Assembly (NCBI GenBank): GCA_938014335.1
Contig: CALLRP010000011.1
Coordinates: 1 to 55,520, forward strand
From: an uncultured bacterium
Lineage (GTDB): Bacteria; Hydrogenedentota; Hydrogenedentia; Hydrogenedentales; Hydrogenedentaceae
Length of the DNA: 55,520 bases
Direction of reading: 5' to 3'
Each line of letters begins with the position of its first letter. The stretch's first letter is position 1. The notes under the pieces were generated by a model. That model was not told the origin of the DNA, did no database searches, and was given only the letters and a program-made list of their open reading frames with translations. Both the position numbers and the translations under genes were made by a program. Shown here one piece after another: positions 25,276 through 35,658 of the stretch.

Positions 25276-26517
25276 ATGAACGGAAAGTTTATTTTTATCC
25301 ATGCATGTTTTAGTCTATTAATGGTATCGAGCATTGTTGTTTATTCTGACTCGCTTGAACAAATGAAAATCCGACTAAAAGCGAGTGATTATAAGATGGT
25401 AAATCCAATTATTGCTTTACCTTGTAATGCAGATGTACCTGAAAATAAAATAGCAGTCCTTTTTCACACTAAAACAGGAAAAGAATTCCCTGTGACTATC
25501 CGAAACGGCGAATTTGTATGTATCCCCGAAGGGGCTATGCCCAACACAGAGCATATATATGACATTAAACTTCATGATAAACCTGCTGAATATACCCCAC
25601 GCGTTCAAGTAATTCCAGGGGATGCCACCGATACTTTAAAGGTTATTATTGATGATAAACTGTTGACTGTATATTATTATGGAAAAGAATGGAAAAAACC
25701 ATTCCTTTGGCCCCTTATGTCTGAAAATCAAGTAACCATTACAAGAGATTATCCCATGAAACCCGAAGGAACTCCAAAATTTGCACAGGACCATCCACAC
25801 CATAAATCGTTTTGGACTGCGTATGGGGATATTGACGGGGTTAATATATGGACAGAAGAAGAAGGGACAGGATATCAAAGGGTAGAAAATGTTGCTTATG
25901 GGTCTGGAGATGCTTATGGGTGGATAGTAAGTAATAACAAATGGTATGACAAGGATGGAAATTATGTAATTACAGAAAATCGAGAATATCGTTTCTATGC
26001 CACACCAGAAAAAGCCCGAATTTTTGATGCTTTTGTATCTTTTTCAGCTGATGAAAAAGATATTACTTTCAAGGACACAAAAGAAGGAGGTATAGTAGCT
26101 GCGAGAATGCATCCGGATATTTCTTCAAAGGGAATCATAACCATAGCCAGTGGAGAAACAGGCGAAGATAAAGTTTGGGGAAAACCAACCCCTTGGTGTG
26201 ATTATTCAGCGGATATGAAAGATGTAGGTTGGCGGGGATTGGCCATTTTTGACCATCCTACAAATCTTCGCTACCCGACAAGCTGGCATGTCAGAAAATA
26301 TGGGCTTTTTGGAGCTAATTGCTTTGGATATTCCTATTTCCGCGAAAAGGAATATAATAAAAATCTTCCCGAAAATGGCGACTATACTATTAAAAAAGGG
26401 GAAACTTTAGCATTTCGTTATCGTATGTATATTCATTCCGGTGATGTAAAATCAGCCCAAGTTGCAGAACAAGCACGAAACTTTCAGGAAAACATCCAAG
26501 TAGATTGGGTCAAATAA
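25276..26517 (+). CDS. PmoA family protein (DUF6807), secreted
   Basis: A 413-aa protein with an N-terminal signal peptide (about 1-25, hydrophobic FIHACFSLLMVSSIVV). The family mark is the DHPHHKSFWTAYGDIDG and NIWTEEEGTGYQ region, followed by RGLAIFDHPTNLRYPTSWHVR and AFRYRMYIH. Despite the name, no link to methane oxidation is seen here: no pmoB/pmoC or particulate methane monooxygenase genes. Such proteins often neighbour sugar dehydrogenases and TIM-barrel isomerases, and a divergent isomerase is present, so a role in carbohydrate breakdown in the envelope is plausible. AAGGAAT precedes the ATG. Confidence 0.83.
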   Translation: MNGKFIFIHACFSLLMVSSIVVYSDSLEQMKIRLKASDYKMVNPIIALPCNADVPENKIAVLFHTKTGKEFPVTIRNGEFVCIPEGAMPNTEHIYDIKLHDKPAEYTPRVQVIPGDATDTLKVIIDDKLLTVYYYGKEWKKPFLWPLMSENQVTITRDYPMKPEGTPKFAQDHPHHKSFWTAYGDIDGVNIWTEEEGTGYQRVENVAYGSGDAYGWIVSNNKWYDKDGNYVITENREYRFYATPEKARIFDAFVSFSADEKDITFKDTKEGGIVAARMHPDISSKGIITIASGETGEDKVWGKPTPWCDYSADMKDVGWRGLAIFDHPTNLRYPTSWHVRKYGLFGANCFGYSYFREKEYNKNLPENGDYTIKKGETLAFRYRMYIHSGDVKSAQVAEQARNFQENIQVDWVK

Positions 26518-26543
26518 CCTTAGTGGATATCATCGGACAGGGG

Positions 26544-26571
26544 TCGGACAAGTCCGATTTGTCCGATTTTT
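26544..26571 (+). terminator. Intrinsic terminator of the PmoA/DUF6807 gene
   Basis: TCGGACAA (26544-26551) pairs with TTGTCCGA (26559-26566) around a 7-nt loop and is followed by five T. Another TCGGACA lies at 26533-26539 and could compete for the same arm. Confidence 0.85.
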
Positions 26572-26575
26572 AAAA

Positions 26576-27208
26576 TTACTTCCCTGCTTCCTGGGCTAAA
26601 CGTTGTGCCTTAATTCTCATTAATTGGCTGGTTGTTGAGCGTTCCATCTCATCTAACTTGTTCTTGATGAATTTGATAGTCTCTTTCATTCGGGGAATTA
26701 ATGTATGCTCTAATGCATTCACCCTTCTTCTTGTCTTTTCAATTTCCTGGCACAACCGACGAACCGTTTCTTCTAATTCAGCCATTTTCAATAATTTAGG
26801 TAAAAATTCTTTCATCTGTGTTATGGCTTTGTCTAACTCAGAGGATGTATGTATTAGCGAATACCCACCTTCACTCTTTCCAAAGGTAATCTCCAACTTG
26901 GGTATCTGGACGCTCATTAACCTTTGAGGTTTCATCTGTATATTCATTTCCTGACGGGTTGATTCCAGAGCATCTTCTACAATCAGTCTCGAGGATGTGG
27001 CTTCCGCCAACACAAATAATTTCAAAACCTGGGGTAGCTCATTATCTACCTCTAACCGTGCTTTTTTATACTCAGCGGTAATTCTTCCAAAATCTTTCAT
27101 TAAACCGTCCAACTTATCCTTCAACAATTTATGCCCCCGCTGGGCTACGACCAATCTCTTGCGTAGCCGAAGCAACTCCATTCGTGTCGGATTTACTGCT
27201 AATCTCAT
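26576..27208 (-). CDS. ntpD: V-type ATP synthase subunit D
   Basis: Subunit D forms the central rotor shaft of the V/A-type ATPase. The 210-aa protein has long N- and C-terminal helices (NPTRMELLRLRKRLVVAQRG and ALEHTLIPRMKETIKFI) with the conserved RRVNALEH stretch of the family. It is the last gene of the nine-gene operon, 31 bp after subunit B, and ends convergently with the PmoA/DUF6807 gene. Confidence 0.95.
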   Translation of the reverse strand: MRLAVNPTRMELLRLRKRLVVAQRGHKLLKDKLDGLMKDFGRITAEYKKARLEVDNELPQVLKLFVLAEATSSRLIVEDALESTRQEMNIQMKPQRLMSVQIPKLEITFGKSEGGYSLIHTSSELDKAITQMKEFLPKLLKMAELEETVRRLCQEIEKTRRRVNALEHTLIPRMKETIKFIKNKLDEMERSTTSQLMRIKAQRLAQEAGK

Positions 27209-27239
27209 ACAGCAACCTTATATAAGTTATTCATATATG

Positions 27240-28619
27240 TTATTTATTTTCAGGATAGTATTTCTCGATAAATTCAGGTCTTACGCGTTTTAATTCTGAC
27301 TTTGGAAGTAATCCTAATAATTCCCATCCAATCCGCAGACTATCTTCAATACTACGGTTCTCATCTTCACCCTGACGGATAAAGCGGTCTTCAAAAGCAT
27401 CTGCAAATTTCACATATAATAAATCAATTTCACTCAGAGCAGATTCACCTAATACCACTGCCAATTCCTTTGCATTCTTACCACGAGCATAAGCGGCATA
27501 TAATTGGTTCATTACATTAGCGTGGTCTTCTCGGGTCTTTCCGACACCAATTCCTTTATCCTTCAAACGAGAAAGGCTTGGTAGCACATCCACAGGGGGA
27601 TAAATACCCTGCGCATGTAAAGAACGACTTAAAATAATCTGCCCTTCTGTAATATATCCGGTAAGGTCGGGGATAGGATGTGTTTTATCGTCTTCAGGCA
27701 TGGTTAATACTGGGAGTTGGGTAATGGAACCCATTTTACCTTTGATACGACCCGCCCGTTCGTATATGGTACTTAAGTCCGTATATAGATAGCCAGGATA
27801 ACCACGCCTTCCGGGGACTTCTTTCCTCGCCGCGGATATTTCACGCAATGCTTCGCAATAATTTGTAAGGTCTGTTAAAATCACCAGCACATGCATATCT
27901 TTTTCATAAGCTAAAAATTCCGCTACAGTTAAAGCCATACGCGGAACTGCAATTCGTTCAATAGCAGGGTCATCAGCAAGGTTAATGAACAATACTGCTC
28001 TTTCTAAAGCACCTGTTCTACGAAAGTCATTTATGAAAAATTCTGCTTCTTCAAAGGTAATACCCATCGTGGCGAATATCACCGCAAATTTTTCACCTGT
28101 TTTTAACACTCTCGCCTGACGCGCTACCTGTGCAGCCATTCTGGAATGAGGTAAACCGGAACCGGAGAAAAATGGCAGTTTTTGTCCGCGCACTAATGGA
28201 TTTAACAAGTCTATAGTAGAAATGCCTGTTTGGATAAACTCATTGGGATAGTCGCGCGAATAGGGATTCATTGGGTTCCCGTTAATGTTAAGCCATTTTT
28301 CAGGAATAATTGGAGGGCCATCATCAATCGGTCTACCGAAACCGTCGAAAACACGACCTAAAATATCACCTGAAACCCCTAATTCAACACCTTTACCTAA
28401 GAATTTCACGGTAACACCTTGAGGAGCCAGTCCACTTGTCCCTTCGAATACCTGAACAACAGCCTTGTCTTTGTGAACTTCCAGAACACGACCTCGACGC
28501 ATAGTCCCATCGTCAAGTCGGATGTCAGTCAGTTCACCATAGGTAATTCCTTCAACTCCTTCAATCAACATGAGTGGACCGATAATTTCTTTTACTGTGC
28601 GATATTCTTTCGTAACCAC
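27240..28619 (-). CDS. ntpB: V-type ATP synthase subunit B
   Basis: The non-catalytic subunit of the A3B3 head. The 459-aa protein lacks a P-loop; in its place it has [17 protein letters not shown], as in B subunits, and contains [40 protein letters not shown] and [11 protein letters not shown]. It starts with GTG, with GAGGT about 8 nt upstream. It lies between subunits A and D. Confidence 0.97.
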   Translation of the reverse strand: MVTKEYRTVKEIIGPLMLIEGVEGITYGELTDIRLDDGTMRRGRVLEVHKDKAVVQVFEGTSGLAPQGVTVKFLGKGVELGVSGDILGRVFDGFGRPIDDGPPIIPEKWLNINGNPMNPYSRDYPNEFIQTGISTIDLLNPLVRGQKLPFFSGSGLPHSRMAAQVARQARVLKTGEKFAVIFATMGITFEEAEFFINDFRRTGALERAVLFINLADDPAIERIAVPRMALTVAEFLAYEKDMHVLVILTDLTNYCEALREISAARKEVPGRRGYPGYLYTDLSTIYERAGRIKGKMGSITQLPVLTMPEDDKTHPIPDLTGYITEGQIILSRSLHAQGIYPPVDVLPSLSRLKDKGIGVGKTREDHANVMNQLYAAYARGKNAKELAVVLGESALSEIDLLYVKFADAFEDRFIRQGEDENRSIEDSLRIGWELLGLLPKSELKRVRPEFIEKYYPENK

Positions 28620-28666
28620 GGTTGTTTACCTCACTCTATTTTTATTTTGTTTAATATTGTTATTTT

Positions 28667-30427
28667 CTATGCCAATAATGCTTTCACTTGCTCCGAAACT
28701 TTGTTTCGTAATTCATCAAATTGTTCTAATTTATTTTCAGGTATTAATTTCGCTTTTGAAATTTCTTCGAGAACAGGTAAAGTTAAAAGTTTGCTTAAGG
28801 GCACACCCTTTTGTAATGCAGGACGAACTTCATCGTAATAATGTAAAATTGTACTTAAAAGATGAAATTGTTTTACCATTGAAGTATATGTATCTAATTC
28901 ATCAAAAGCATTTTGATGTAGGAAGTCTTCTCTTATCATCTTTGCTGCTTGCATCAGCAATCGGTCATCTGCAGGAAGTGCATCCATACCTACCAGACGA
29001 ACTAATTCTTCTAATTCCGCTTCCCTTTGTAAAATAGCCATTGCTCTTCTACGAACTTCTGACCATTTCGGATTATAATGGTCATTTGCATATTTGTCTA
29101 CAACTTCCTGATATAATGAATAAGAAGTCAGCCAGTTAATTGCTGGGAAGTGTCTTGCAAACGCTAATTTATCATCTAATCCCCAGAATACTTTGACAAC
29201 ACGAAGAGTTGCCTGCACAACAGGTTCCGAAAAGTCTCCGCCCGGAGGGGATACTGCACCAATGAGGGATAGTGTACCATTGCGTTTATCCGAACCCATA
29301 CAAATAACATTACCTGATCGTTCATAAAAACTGGCAATTCGTGTTCCCAAATAAGCAGGGTAACCTTCTTCACCCGGCATTTCTTCTAAACGGCCTGACA
29401 TTTCACGCATAGCTTCTGCCCAACGACTTGTTGAATCTGCCATTAATGCAACGCTATATCCCATATCACGGAAATATTCAGCGATAGTAATTCCTGTGAA
29501 CACACTGGCTTCACGGGCGGCTACAGGCATGTTGGATGTATTCGCAATAAGAACGGTCCGTTCCATAAGTGGCTCGCCGGATTCAGGGTCTTTTAATTCT
29601 GGAAATTCCATAAGCACATCGGTCATCTCGTTTCCGCGTTCTCCACAACCTACATATACTACAATATTCGCATTGGCCCACTTTGCTAACTGGTGTTGTA
29701 CCACAGTTTTCCCACTGCCGAAAGGTCCCGGTACACAGGCTGTTCCACCTTTAGTCATGGGGAAAAACATATCCAATACCCGCTGACCTGTGGTCAAGGG
29801 TTCCAATGGCGGAAGTTTCTTGGCAACAGGTCGAGGTTGACGCACAGGCCAACGCTGAACCATCGTAAGTTCACGCGGTCCTTTATCTGTTTCAATAACC
29901 GCAATAACAGTATCTACATTGCCTTCAACAGAACTTATCTTCTTTACTGTCCCCTCTACTCCGTTCGGCACCAAAATTTTATGCACCACTAATTTCGTCT
30001 CGCGAACAGTCCCTAAAATATCTCCTGCGGTTACATGGTCACCTATTTTGGCAACAGGTTCAAATTTCCATATCATAGAACGGTCTAATGAGGGACTCTC
30101 TGCACCACGCACAATGTATTCTCCGTATTGTGCCGCAATTTTGTCCAGAGGCCGTTGAACGCCGTCATAAATAGAACGAATTAAGCCCGGACCTAATTCT
30201 ACACTCAATGCTTCACCCGTTCTGAATACGGGCTGTCCCGGACCAATTCCTTCAGTCTCTTCATAAACCTGAATGGAATATTCATCTCCTCGGATTTCAA
30301 TTATTTCTCCGAACAGTTTGGCTTCACCGACACGCACCATTTCATACATTCTGGCACCGGCTAAACCACGAGCCACGACTAACGGTCCGGATACTTTTAC
30401 AACTTCACCCTTATTGTTTGTGCTCAT
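28667..30427 (-). CDS. ntpA: V-type ATP synthase catalytic subunit A
   Basis: The ATP-hydrolysing (or ATP-making) subunit of the head. The 586-aa protein has the P-loop [11 protein letters not shown] near residue 235, [14 protein letters not shown] with the catalytic Glu, and [19 protein letters not shown]. The extra non-homologous domain between the beta barrel and the nucleotide domain, which separates V/A-type A subunits from F-type beta, is present (about 115-190). Confidence 0.97.
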   Translation of the reverse strand: MSTNNKGEVVKVSGPLVVARGLAGARMYEMVRVGEAKLFGEIIEIRGDEYSIQVYEETEGIGPGQPVFRTGEALSVELGPGLIRSIYDGVQRPLDKIAAQYGEYIVRGAESPSLDRSMIWKFEPVAKIGDHVTAGDILGTVRETKLVVHKILVPNGVEGTVKKISSVEGNVDTVIAVIETDKGPRELTMVQRWPVRQPRPVAKKLPPLEPLTTGQRVLDMFFPMTKGGTACVPGPFGSGKTVVQHQLAKWANANIVVYVGCGERGNEMTDVLMEFPELKDPESGEPLMERTVLIANTSNMPVAAREASVFTGITIAEYFRDMGYSVALMADSTSRWAEAMREMSGRLEEMPGEEGYPAYLGTRIASFYERSGNVICMGSDKRNGTLSLIGAVSPPGGDFSEPVVQATLRVVKVFWGLDDKLAFARHFPAINWLTSYSLYQEVVDKYANDHYNPKWSEVRRRAMAILQREAELEELVRLVGMDALPADDRLLMQAAKMIREDFLHQNAFDELDTYTSMVKQFHLLSTILHYYDEVRPALQKGVPLSKLLTLPVLEEISKAKLIPENKLEQFDELRNKVSEQVKALLA

Positions 30428-30510
30428 ATTCTATTTCCCTAATGTTCCTTAATTTTTATTCACTTTTATTATTACATCCAATATTTTTTTCGTATTTATA
30501 CTCATCGGGG

Positions 30511-30834
30511 TTATTCCTCTTTCCCGAGCATATCTACGCCTATAGAATATTCAATTTGCTTCTTTAATTCCTTAAATCCTAAATGCTCAGACCCTTTGTG
30601 AGTGGGTATAGTCGTTATAACTGCAGTGCTAATGAGTCTATAATCCTGAATAATCTCTTTTGATTCTTTAGCCAGTTCTTCGGTTATTAAAATAACAGAC
30701 GCACCCCCTTCTTGCTGTATCTGTTGAAAAGTCATTTGTAAATCATGAGGTGTTAAGGCATGGCATACTTCAAATCCAGCGGACTTGAAACCCTGAATTA
30801 AACCTTTCTCACCTATTACATATGCTTTATACAT
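30511..30834 (-). CDS. ntpF: V-type ATP synthase subunit F
   Basis: A 107-aa subunit of the central stalk that binds subunit D. It has the family features YVIGEKGLIQGFKSAGFEV at the N terminus and VILITEELAKE. Its ATG overlaps the subunit C stop by 8 bp (30827-30834), so expression is coupled. Confidence 0.9.
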   Translation of the reverse strand: MYKAYVIGEKGLIQGFKSAGFEVCHALTPHDLQMTFQQIQQEGGASVILITEELAKESKEIIQDYRLISTAVITTIPTHKGSEHLGFKELKKQIEYSIGVDMLGKEE

Positions 30835-31819
30835 AAGTTTGTCGAATCCTATCTTTTAGCATATTGGATGGCAAACCATTTAATTTGCCACTAACAATCA
30901 GTTTTAAGTTAAATGCTTCCATATTTAGGCCCCAGCAGAAAGCACCAACCCGTTCAGGTCCCATAGTTTGTAATTTTGCTTGTTTTACCTGCTGGGTCAT
31001 AAAATCAGATACTTTTTGTTCAAATTTTGGAATTTGTTCATCTTCACTTAGTTCAAAACTTTCTCTCCAAATATCCCCTATTACACCCGGTATAATATTT
31101 CCCCAAGACCTTAACTCTGTTGTAGCACAAAGTTCACCTACTAAATGGTTGAAGGGGTCTAAGGGGAGCAAATATTGCTGAAAAATTTTTAGGTTATGTC
31201 CTGCTTTTACGGCACGCCATAAAACTACTATTAATTTGGATAGAACACGGAACTCAGCCCAATCTTTTAATAATGAACAGTTAAGTCTCGATATCAACCA
31301 TAAATATTGTCTTAAATAACATCCATCAAGAACGATATCTGTAATTATAGGATTTTCTGTTTGGGCACCCGCCGGATTTGCAATTGTACTAATTGCTGGC
31401 CGTATAACCTCTGGAAAGAGTGAGGGATTTCCACCTGCAATCTCTGTTAGTCGCGAATCACTAAAAATATTTTTTGGGAATAAGGAATTTTTTCCATTTA
31501 GGGCACGTTTTAAGTTTACATAATCTTCATTCAAAAGAAAAACATCCGTAATTACCGATGACGGAGCTGCTTTTTTTAACTCATCTATTTGGGAATGCAC
31601 ATAACTATCAATAATTGTGCTCCAATCTTCCCAGGTTTCCGCTCCGGGAACCATAAATTCACGGAGGGAAGTTTCTTGAAGACGATGTAACACATCTTCG
31701 GATTTCTCAATACTTCCGAGATTCATAAAAAAGTCATAGGACATCAATCGCCCTTCTAATACACTAATCTGTCCACATACAAATCCCCAGCGATGTTGTC
31801 CTTTTGAAAGGGCTTTCAA
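30827..31819 (-). CDS. ntpC: V-type ATP synthase subunit C
   Basis: A 330-aa subunit related to yeast Vma6/subunit d, which sits on the membrane ring and receives the central stalk. Seen: GRLMSYDFFMNLGSIEKSED at the N terminus, NLKRALNGKNSLFP and the C-terminal FCWGLNMEAFNLKLIVSGKLNG motif of the family. It overlaps subunit F downstream and follows subunit E by 26 bp. Confidence 0.9.
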   Translation of the reverse strand: MKALSKGQHRWGFVCGQISVLEGRLMSYDFFMNLGSIEKSEDVLHRLQETSLREFMVPGAETWEDWSTIIDSYVHSQIDELKKAAPSSVITDVFLLNEDYVNLKRALNGKNSLFPKNIFSDSRLTEIAGGNPSLFPEVIRPAISTIANPAGAQTENPIITDIVLDGCYLRQYLWLISRLNCSLLKDWAEFRVLSKLIVVLWRAVKAGHNLKIFQQYLLPLDPFNHLVGELCATTELRSWGNIIPGVIGDIWRESFELSEDEQIPKFEQKVSDFMTQQVKQAKLQTMGPERVGAFCWGLNMEAFNLKLIVSGKLNGLPSNMLKDRIRQTYV

Positions 31820-31845
31820 GCACCTACTCCTTCTTGTTTTCTAAA

Positions 31846-32439
31846 TTAAGTATTTCCACCAAATAATTTCTGTGCAATTATAGGAACTATTTCTCTTTCC
31901 AAATCACTTAAAATTGTATCTATCGTTTGGTCAATCTGGAAACCATCTGCAATAAATAAAAATCCTCCACGAGAAGGAAGGAAATTTTTTTCATCAAGAG
32001 TTAAATCCGTTCCTTGAGCAGTATTCCATTTGCTAATCAAACCCTTAAACAATTCCATATCGTCCTTATGAATGCGGATACTTCCTTTACCACCTTTTGG
32101 AATAGCACGACTTAACAACTTTTCCATTAATTGCTGGTATTCCTGACCTGAAGACTTTAACACTACTTCTTTTGCCTTCTGAAATACTTGATTTATAATA
32201 ATGTTCTTTTCTTTAAGAACTTCTTTATTAATCTGCCCCTGCACTTGAACGGATTTTCTTGCCATTTCTTCATCTATATTACGAATGGCTAATTGATATA
32301 ACCGTTCTGCTTTTTCTTCTGCACTTCGTTGGGCATTTTTCTTTTTTTCTTCGGCTTCTTTATTTGCAGATTTAATAATCAGTTCTGCTTCTCGCTGAAC
32401 GGACCCTAAAACCGCTTTGCTAATTTCTTCTAATGCCAT
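31846..32439 (-). CDS. ntpE: V-type ATP synthase subunit E
   Basis: A 197-aa peripheral-stalk subunit with a long charged N-terminal helix (about 15-100, rich in Lys and Glu), then a globular end with SRGGFLFIADGFQIDQTIDTIL, typical of E subunits. It pairs with subunit G to form the stator. Confidence 0.92.
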   Translation of the reverse strand: MALEEISKAVLGSVQREAELIIKSANKEAEEKKKNAQRSAEEKAERLYQLAIRNIDEEMARKSVQVQGQINKEVLKEKNIIINQVFQKAKEVVLKSSGQEYQQLMEKLLSRAIPKGGKGSIRIHKDDMELFKGLISKWNTAQGTDLTLDEKNFLPSRGGFLFIADGFQIDQTIDTILSDLEREIVPIIAQKLFGGNT

Positions 32440-32487
32440 TTCAAAATTCCTTACTATGAAGGCAATAAAGATTTATATGTATATTAA

Positions 32488-33009
32488 TTAGTGAGCACGA
32501 ATAAATGCAGTAACATCGTTAGATGCGGTCAGCCAGTTAATCGCAAGGATTGCCACCAGCAACGCAACCACCGCATAGGTTTCTACCATCGCGGGAAGAA
32601 TGACAGAACGACCAAAGGCTTCCGGTCTGCGCGCTACCAGTGAAATACTCGCCGCAGATGCTTCCCCTTGCCATTGAGCGGAGAAATACAAGGCTAAACC
32701 GACACCAAAACCTAAAACAAACAATGCTAATCCGGTGCCCGGCGTTATTATCATCTGTCCTGTAATAAGTCCAGAACGCACAAAGATTAGAATGGCAGTA
32801 ATAAAGCCATAGAAACCTTGTGTTCCCGGAAGAGCCAGTAGGACTAACAATCTACCGAATAAATCCGGCTTTTCACTTAGAACACCTCCGACAGCTTGTG
32901 AAGCGATTCCAATTCCTTTTCCTGACCCGGAGCAACCTAAACCTACGGCTAAACCTGCTCCAGCAATTGCTAAACCACGACCAATCTCGATTGCAAGGGC
33001 GTTATCCAT
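32488..33009 (-). CDS. ntpK: V-type ATP synthase membrane ring subunit K
   Basis: The ion-carrying ring subunit. The 173-aa protein is a double hairpin with four membrane helices (about 10-35, 52-77, 90-115, 135-160). Only the second hairpin has the ion-binding carboxylate, Glu143 (MVETYAVV); the first has Gln64 in LPGTQGFYGF. Leu60, Thr63, Gln64, Gln114 (WQGEASAA) and Glu143 correspond to the Na+ ligands Leu61, Thr64, Gln65, Gln110 and Glu139 of Enterococcus hirae NtpK. This suggests a Na+-translocating enzyme. Confidence 0.95.
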   Translation of the reverse strand: MDNALAIEIGRGLAIAGAGLAVGLGCSGSGKGIGIASQAVGGVLSEKPDLFGRLLVLLALPGTQGFYGFITAILIFVRSGLITGQMIITPGTGLALFVLGFGVGLALYFSAQWQGEASAASISLVARRPEAFGRSVILPAMVETYAVVALLVAILAINWLTASNDVTAFIRAH

Positions 33010-33061
33010 ACACTTATCTCCATCTTTTTACGGTTATCGTTTTATTTATTCCTTTAATTGT

Positions 33062-35137
33062 TTATTTGTTTTTTTCATCAGAAGTTACTAAAATAGCACT
33101 TTCCGAGTTAAATCCCAAAGGTTCAAATGTTTTCCCTCCACCCTCGTAAAATCTGCCAAAAAATTCCACCAGAATAAGACGCATGGAATGGACAAATGCC
33201 CCCATAACGCTTATCAGGAAGTTAAACAAATGACCCACTATCAAAGCCAGTATAAAAATAATAATCCCCACATATGGGATAGGTCTCAGTAGATTGGCTA
33301 TCATATTAAAAGACATAGCTACAATGGATGTAGTTAAGCCAAGAGCCAATAAACGGCAATAAGACATGGTATCGCCAATAAATGCAGTAATGCCATAACT
33401 ACCCACAATTCCATATAAACTAATCATTCCTGTAATAAAACGAGCTATTGGATTTGCCTGGTCTCTACCCTGCGTCAAAACAAGCCCTAATGCTCCGATG
33501 CCAAAAAGTGCAATCCCTATCCTGTTCAACCATGTAGGAGGAGTTACAAACATTCCACTTACAATAATGATAAAACCCGGAAGAGCTATCAGCCACATTA
33601 ATCCATCCATTACTGCTCCTGCTTTATCTCCCCTTTTTGCCATACCATACATTTTCAAACCGATACCAAAAAATTGGTTTAATACCCCTATCACCAATGC
33701 CACTAATAGGAGTATAACAGGCTGGTCCATTGGATTTAAGATAGTTGTCTTTTCCATGATCCGTTGTAATATATTGTTTTCGCCTAAATATTCGGGTTTA
33801 TACAAATCGCCAAATAATGAACCTAATAAAAAACCACAGATAATTGTCGGAATGGATGCAAAAAACAGCAATTTCGCAAAATTATAAATCCCTTCATAAG
33901 GTTTTGTCCGTTTCATTATGTAAAGGCTTGCAACTAAAAGAATTAGTCCGTACGCTACATCACCGAAACATATCCCAAAAAACAGTAAAAAGCCCCATAT
34001 TAGAGCAGGTGATGGGTCAAAGAAATCATACGGGGGTAGTCCATACATGTTTATTAACATCTGAATAGGCTTGATTAAAGGCGGTAAGGATATACTTATT
34101 GGGACATCCTCACCGGGCGCAGGATCTTCAACAAGGATCGAAACTTCGGGCATGTCTTTTTTAATTACCTGCTGTAATTTTGGTAAATCAACTTCCCGTA
34201 CATAACCCGAAAGGATTTGTATCCATCTACCTTCCACCGCCTTTGATTTACTTAAAACCATTCGTTTCTTATTTTCCCAATATGCTTTCAGAACCTCTAC
34301 AGTTCTGCGATATACAGAAAGTTTATGTGCCTTATTCGCAATTTCTTGGGCTTGGACTTTAAGTGTGGATAAATCAGCTTTTAACTCTCGAATATGGTCA
34401 CGAACTGTCCCATTCAAGTCGGGTAAATTAATTTCTTCAAACCCATTTTCTCTAAGTCTCTTTTGTACATCATCCCAATCCTCCGGTAAACACGCTACTA
34501 AAACCTGTACATTATCTTTAGGTCCAAATTGGGGAAATTCACCTACGGATTCCGTTTTTCTATAATATTTTCCAGGATAAATTATTTCTACCGCTGTTTT
34601 CTTTTTGAAATCACTGTCCTTTTGCAGTATTTGATATGAAGCATTAACTATCTTCCCAAACAGCAGTTTTATTTTTTTAGGTTTACGAAACTCATGTATA
34701 GCAAAAGGTAAATCTTCAAAAGGTTCCAGTTCCATTATCTGATTTTCAATAGCAGATATAGAACGCTCTACTTTCCGATATTCTGTATCTAACAATTGGG
34801 CTTCATGGTAAACTTCTTCCAAATCAAATTTATGTAATGCATTATCCAACTCTTCTTTTGTAATTAAGAGAGGAACAGGCGCCAAACCCTGAATAAATCC
34901 CTTTATAACAGGTGAAAAAATATCCAATAGAGAAAGTATTGTCTGAATTTTTTGAAGATTACTATCAATTTCCTCTGTCACTATAGAAGGTCTTTTAAGA
35001 GCATCTTTTAATTCCGGATATTGATTTAATACATCCGTAACTTCACATATACCTAACCCATGTAGTGTTTTCAAAAGTCTTTGTGAAGCCTGCACAGGCG
35101 TTAACAGCGTCACTTTTTTCATTCGGTCTATAGCCAT
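33062..35137 (-). CDS. ntpI: V-type ATP synthase subunit I
   Basis: The stator membrane subunit, homologous to the a-subunit. The 691-aa protein has a soluble N-terminal half with coiled coils (about 1-345), beginning MAIDRMKKVTLLTPVQASQRLL, then eight or so membrane helices from about 365 (WGFLLFFGICFGDVAYGLILL, then FGIGLKMYGMAKRGD) to the conserved YCRLLALGLTTSIVAMSFN and FVHSMRLILVEFFGRFYEGGG end, which carry the ion path. It lies between G and K, as in Thermus. Confidence 0.96.
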   Translation of the reverse strand: MAIDRMKKVTLLTPVQASQRLLKTLHGLGICEVTDVLNQYPELKDALKRPSIVTEEIDSNLQKIQTILSLLDIFSPVIKGFIQGLAPVPLLITKEELDNALHKFDLEEVYHEAQLLDTEYRKVERSISAIENQIMELEPFEDLPFAIHEFRKPKKIKLLFGKIVNASYQILQKDSDFKKKTAVEIIYPGKYYRKTESVGEFPQFGPKDNVQVLVACLPEDWDDVQKRLRENGFEEINLPDLNGTVRDHIRELKADLSTLKVQAQEIANKAHKLSVYRRTVEVLKAYWENKKRMVLSKSKAVEGRWIQILSGYVREVDLPKLQQVIKKDMPEVSILVEDPAPGEDVPISISLPPLIKPIQMLINMYGLPPYDFFDPSPALIWGFLLFFGICFGDVAYGLILLVASLYIMKRTKPYEGIYNFAKLLFFASIPTIICGFLLGSLFGDLYKPEYLGENNILQRIMEKTTILNPMDQPVILLLVALVIGVLNQFFGIGLKMYGMAKRGDKAGAVMDGLMWLIALPGFIIIVSGMFVTPPTWLNRIGIALFGIGALGLVLTQGRDQANPIARFITGMISLYGIVGSYGITAFIGDTMSYCRLLALGLTTSIVAMSFNMIANLLRPIPYVGIIIFILALIVGHLFNFLISVMGAFVHSMRLILVEFFGRFYEGGGKTFEPLGFNSESAILVTSDEKNK

Positions 35138-35156
35138 AGCCTGTTCTTTTCTTCCC

Positions 35157-35468
35157 TTAGAGTTCTTTTAATTTATTTACTACGAATTGAACTTGCTCAT
35201 CTATCTTGGCTTGAGGAATATTTTTTACTTTTTTTGTTTCTTCTTCACCGGTTAATTTTAATTTTTCCTCTTCTTCTTTTGCTTTCTTTTCTGCTTGTTC
35301 CCGATAAATCTTTATCTTCTCTTCTGTTTGTTTTTCAATATTCTCAACAATCTTTTTTATTTCTTCATCTGCTTGTTCGAGAATTTTCTTTGCCTGTTGT
35401 TTTGCTTCTTCTAAAGTTTTTTCTGCCTTTTCCTCTATCTCAATAACCTGTTTTATTAATGTAGCCAT
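35157..35468 (-). CDS. ntpG: V-type ATP synthase peripheral stalk subunit G/H
   Basis: A 103-aa almost entirely helical, Lys/Glu-rich coiled-coil protein (EEKAEKTLEEAKQQAKKILE) that pairs with subunit E. The ATG at 35468 (MATLIKQVIEI) has AAGG-type ribosome sequence upstream; the frame is open to 35504. It is the first gene of the operon G-I-K-E-C-F-A-B-D, the same order as in Thermus thermophilus. The promoter in 35469-35650 could not be fixed. Confidence 0.85.
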   Translation of the reverse strand: MATLIKQVIEIEEKAEKTLEEAKQQAKKILEQADEEIKKIVENIEKQTEEKIKIYREQAEKKAKEEEEKLKLTGEEETKKVKNIPQAKIDEQVQFVVNKLKEL

Positions 35469-35658
35469 AACCCTTACCTTCTTTTTATATGTAATATATA
35501 TCAAAAATGTAATTTAAAAATCAAATCGAAAATTTACTTATCGTTAAGTATAATATTTGTAGAGAATTCCTTCTCACTATAATTATATTTTTTTTCTTAT
35601 TATTGTATAATTCTTATATATTATTACTAATTTTTACCCATCTGTTAAGGAAAATTGT

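Noticed and set aside
25276..26517. Methane monooxygenase subunit, from the family name PmoA
   Set aside because: The sequence belongs to the soluble DUF6807 family with a signal peptide, not to the membrane PmoA subunit, and no other pmo genes are present.
28419..29037. Plus-strand frames of 139 and 155 codons opposite the V-ATPase A and B genes
   Set aside because: Antisense shadows of highly conserved genes, with hydrophobic low-complexity translations.
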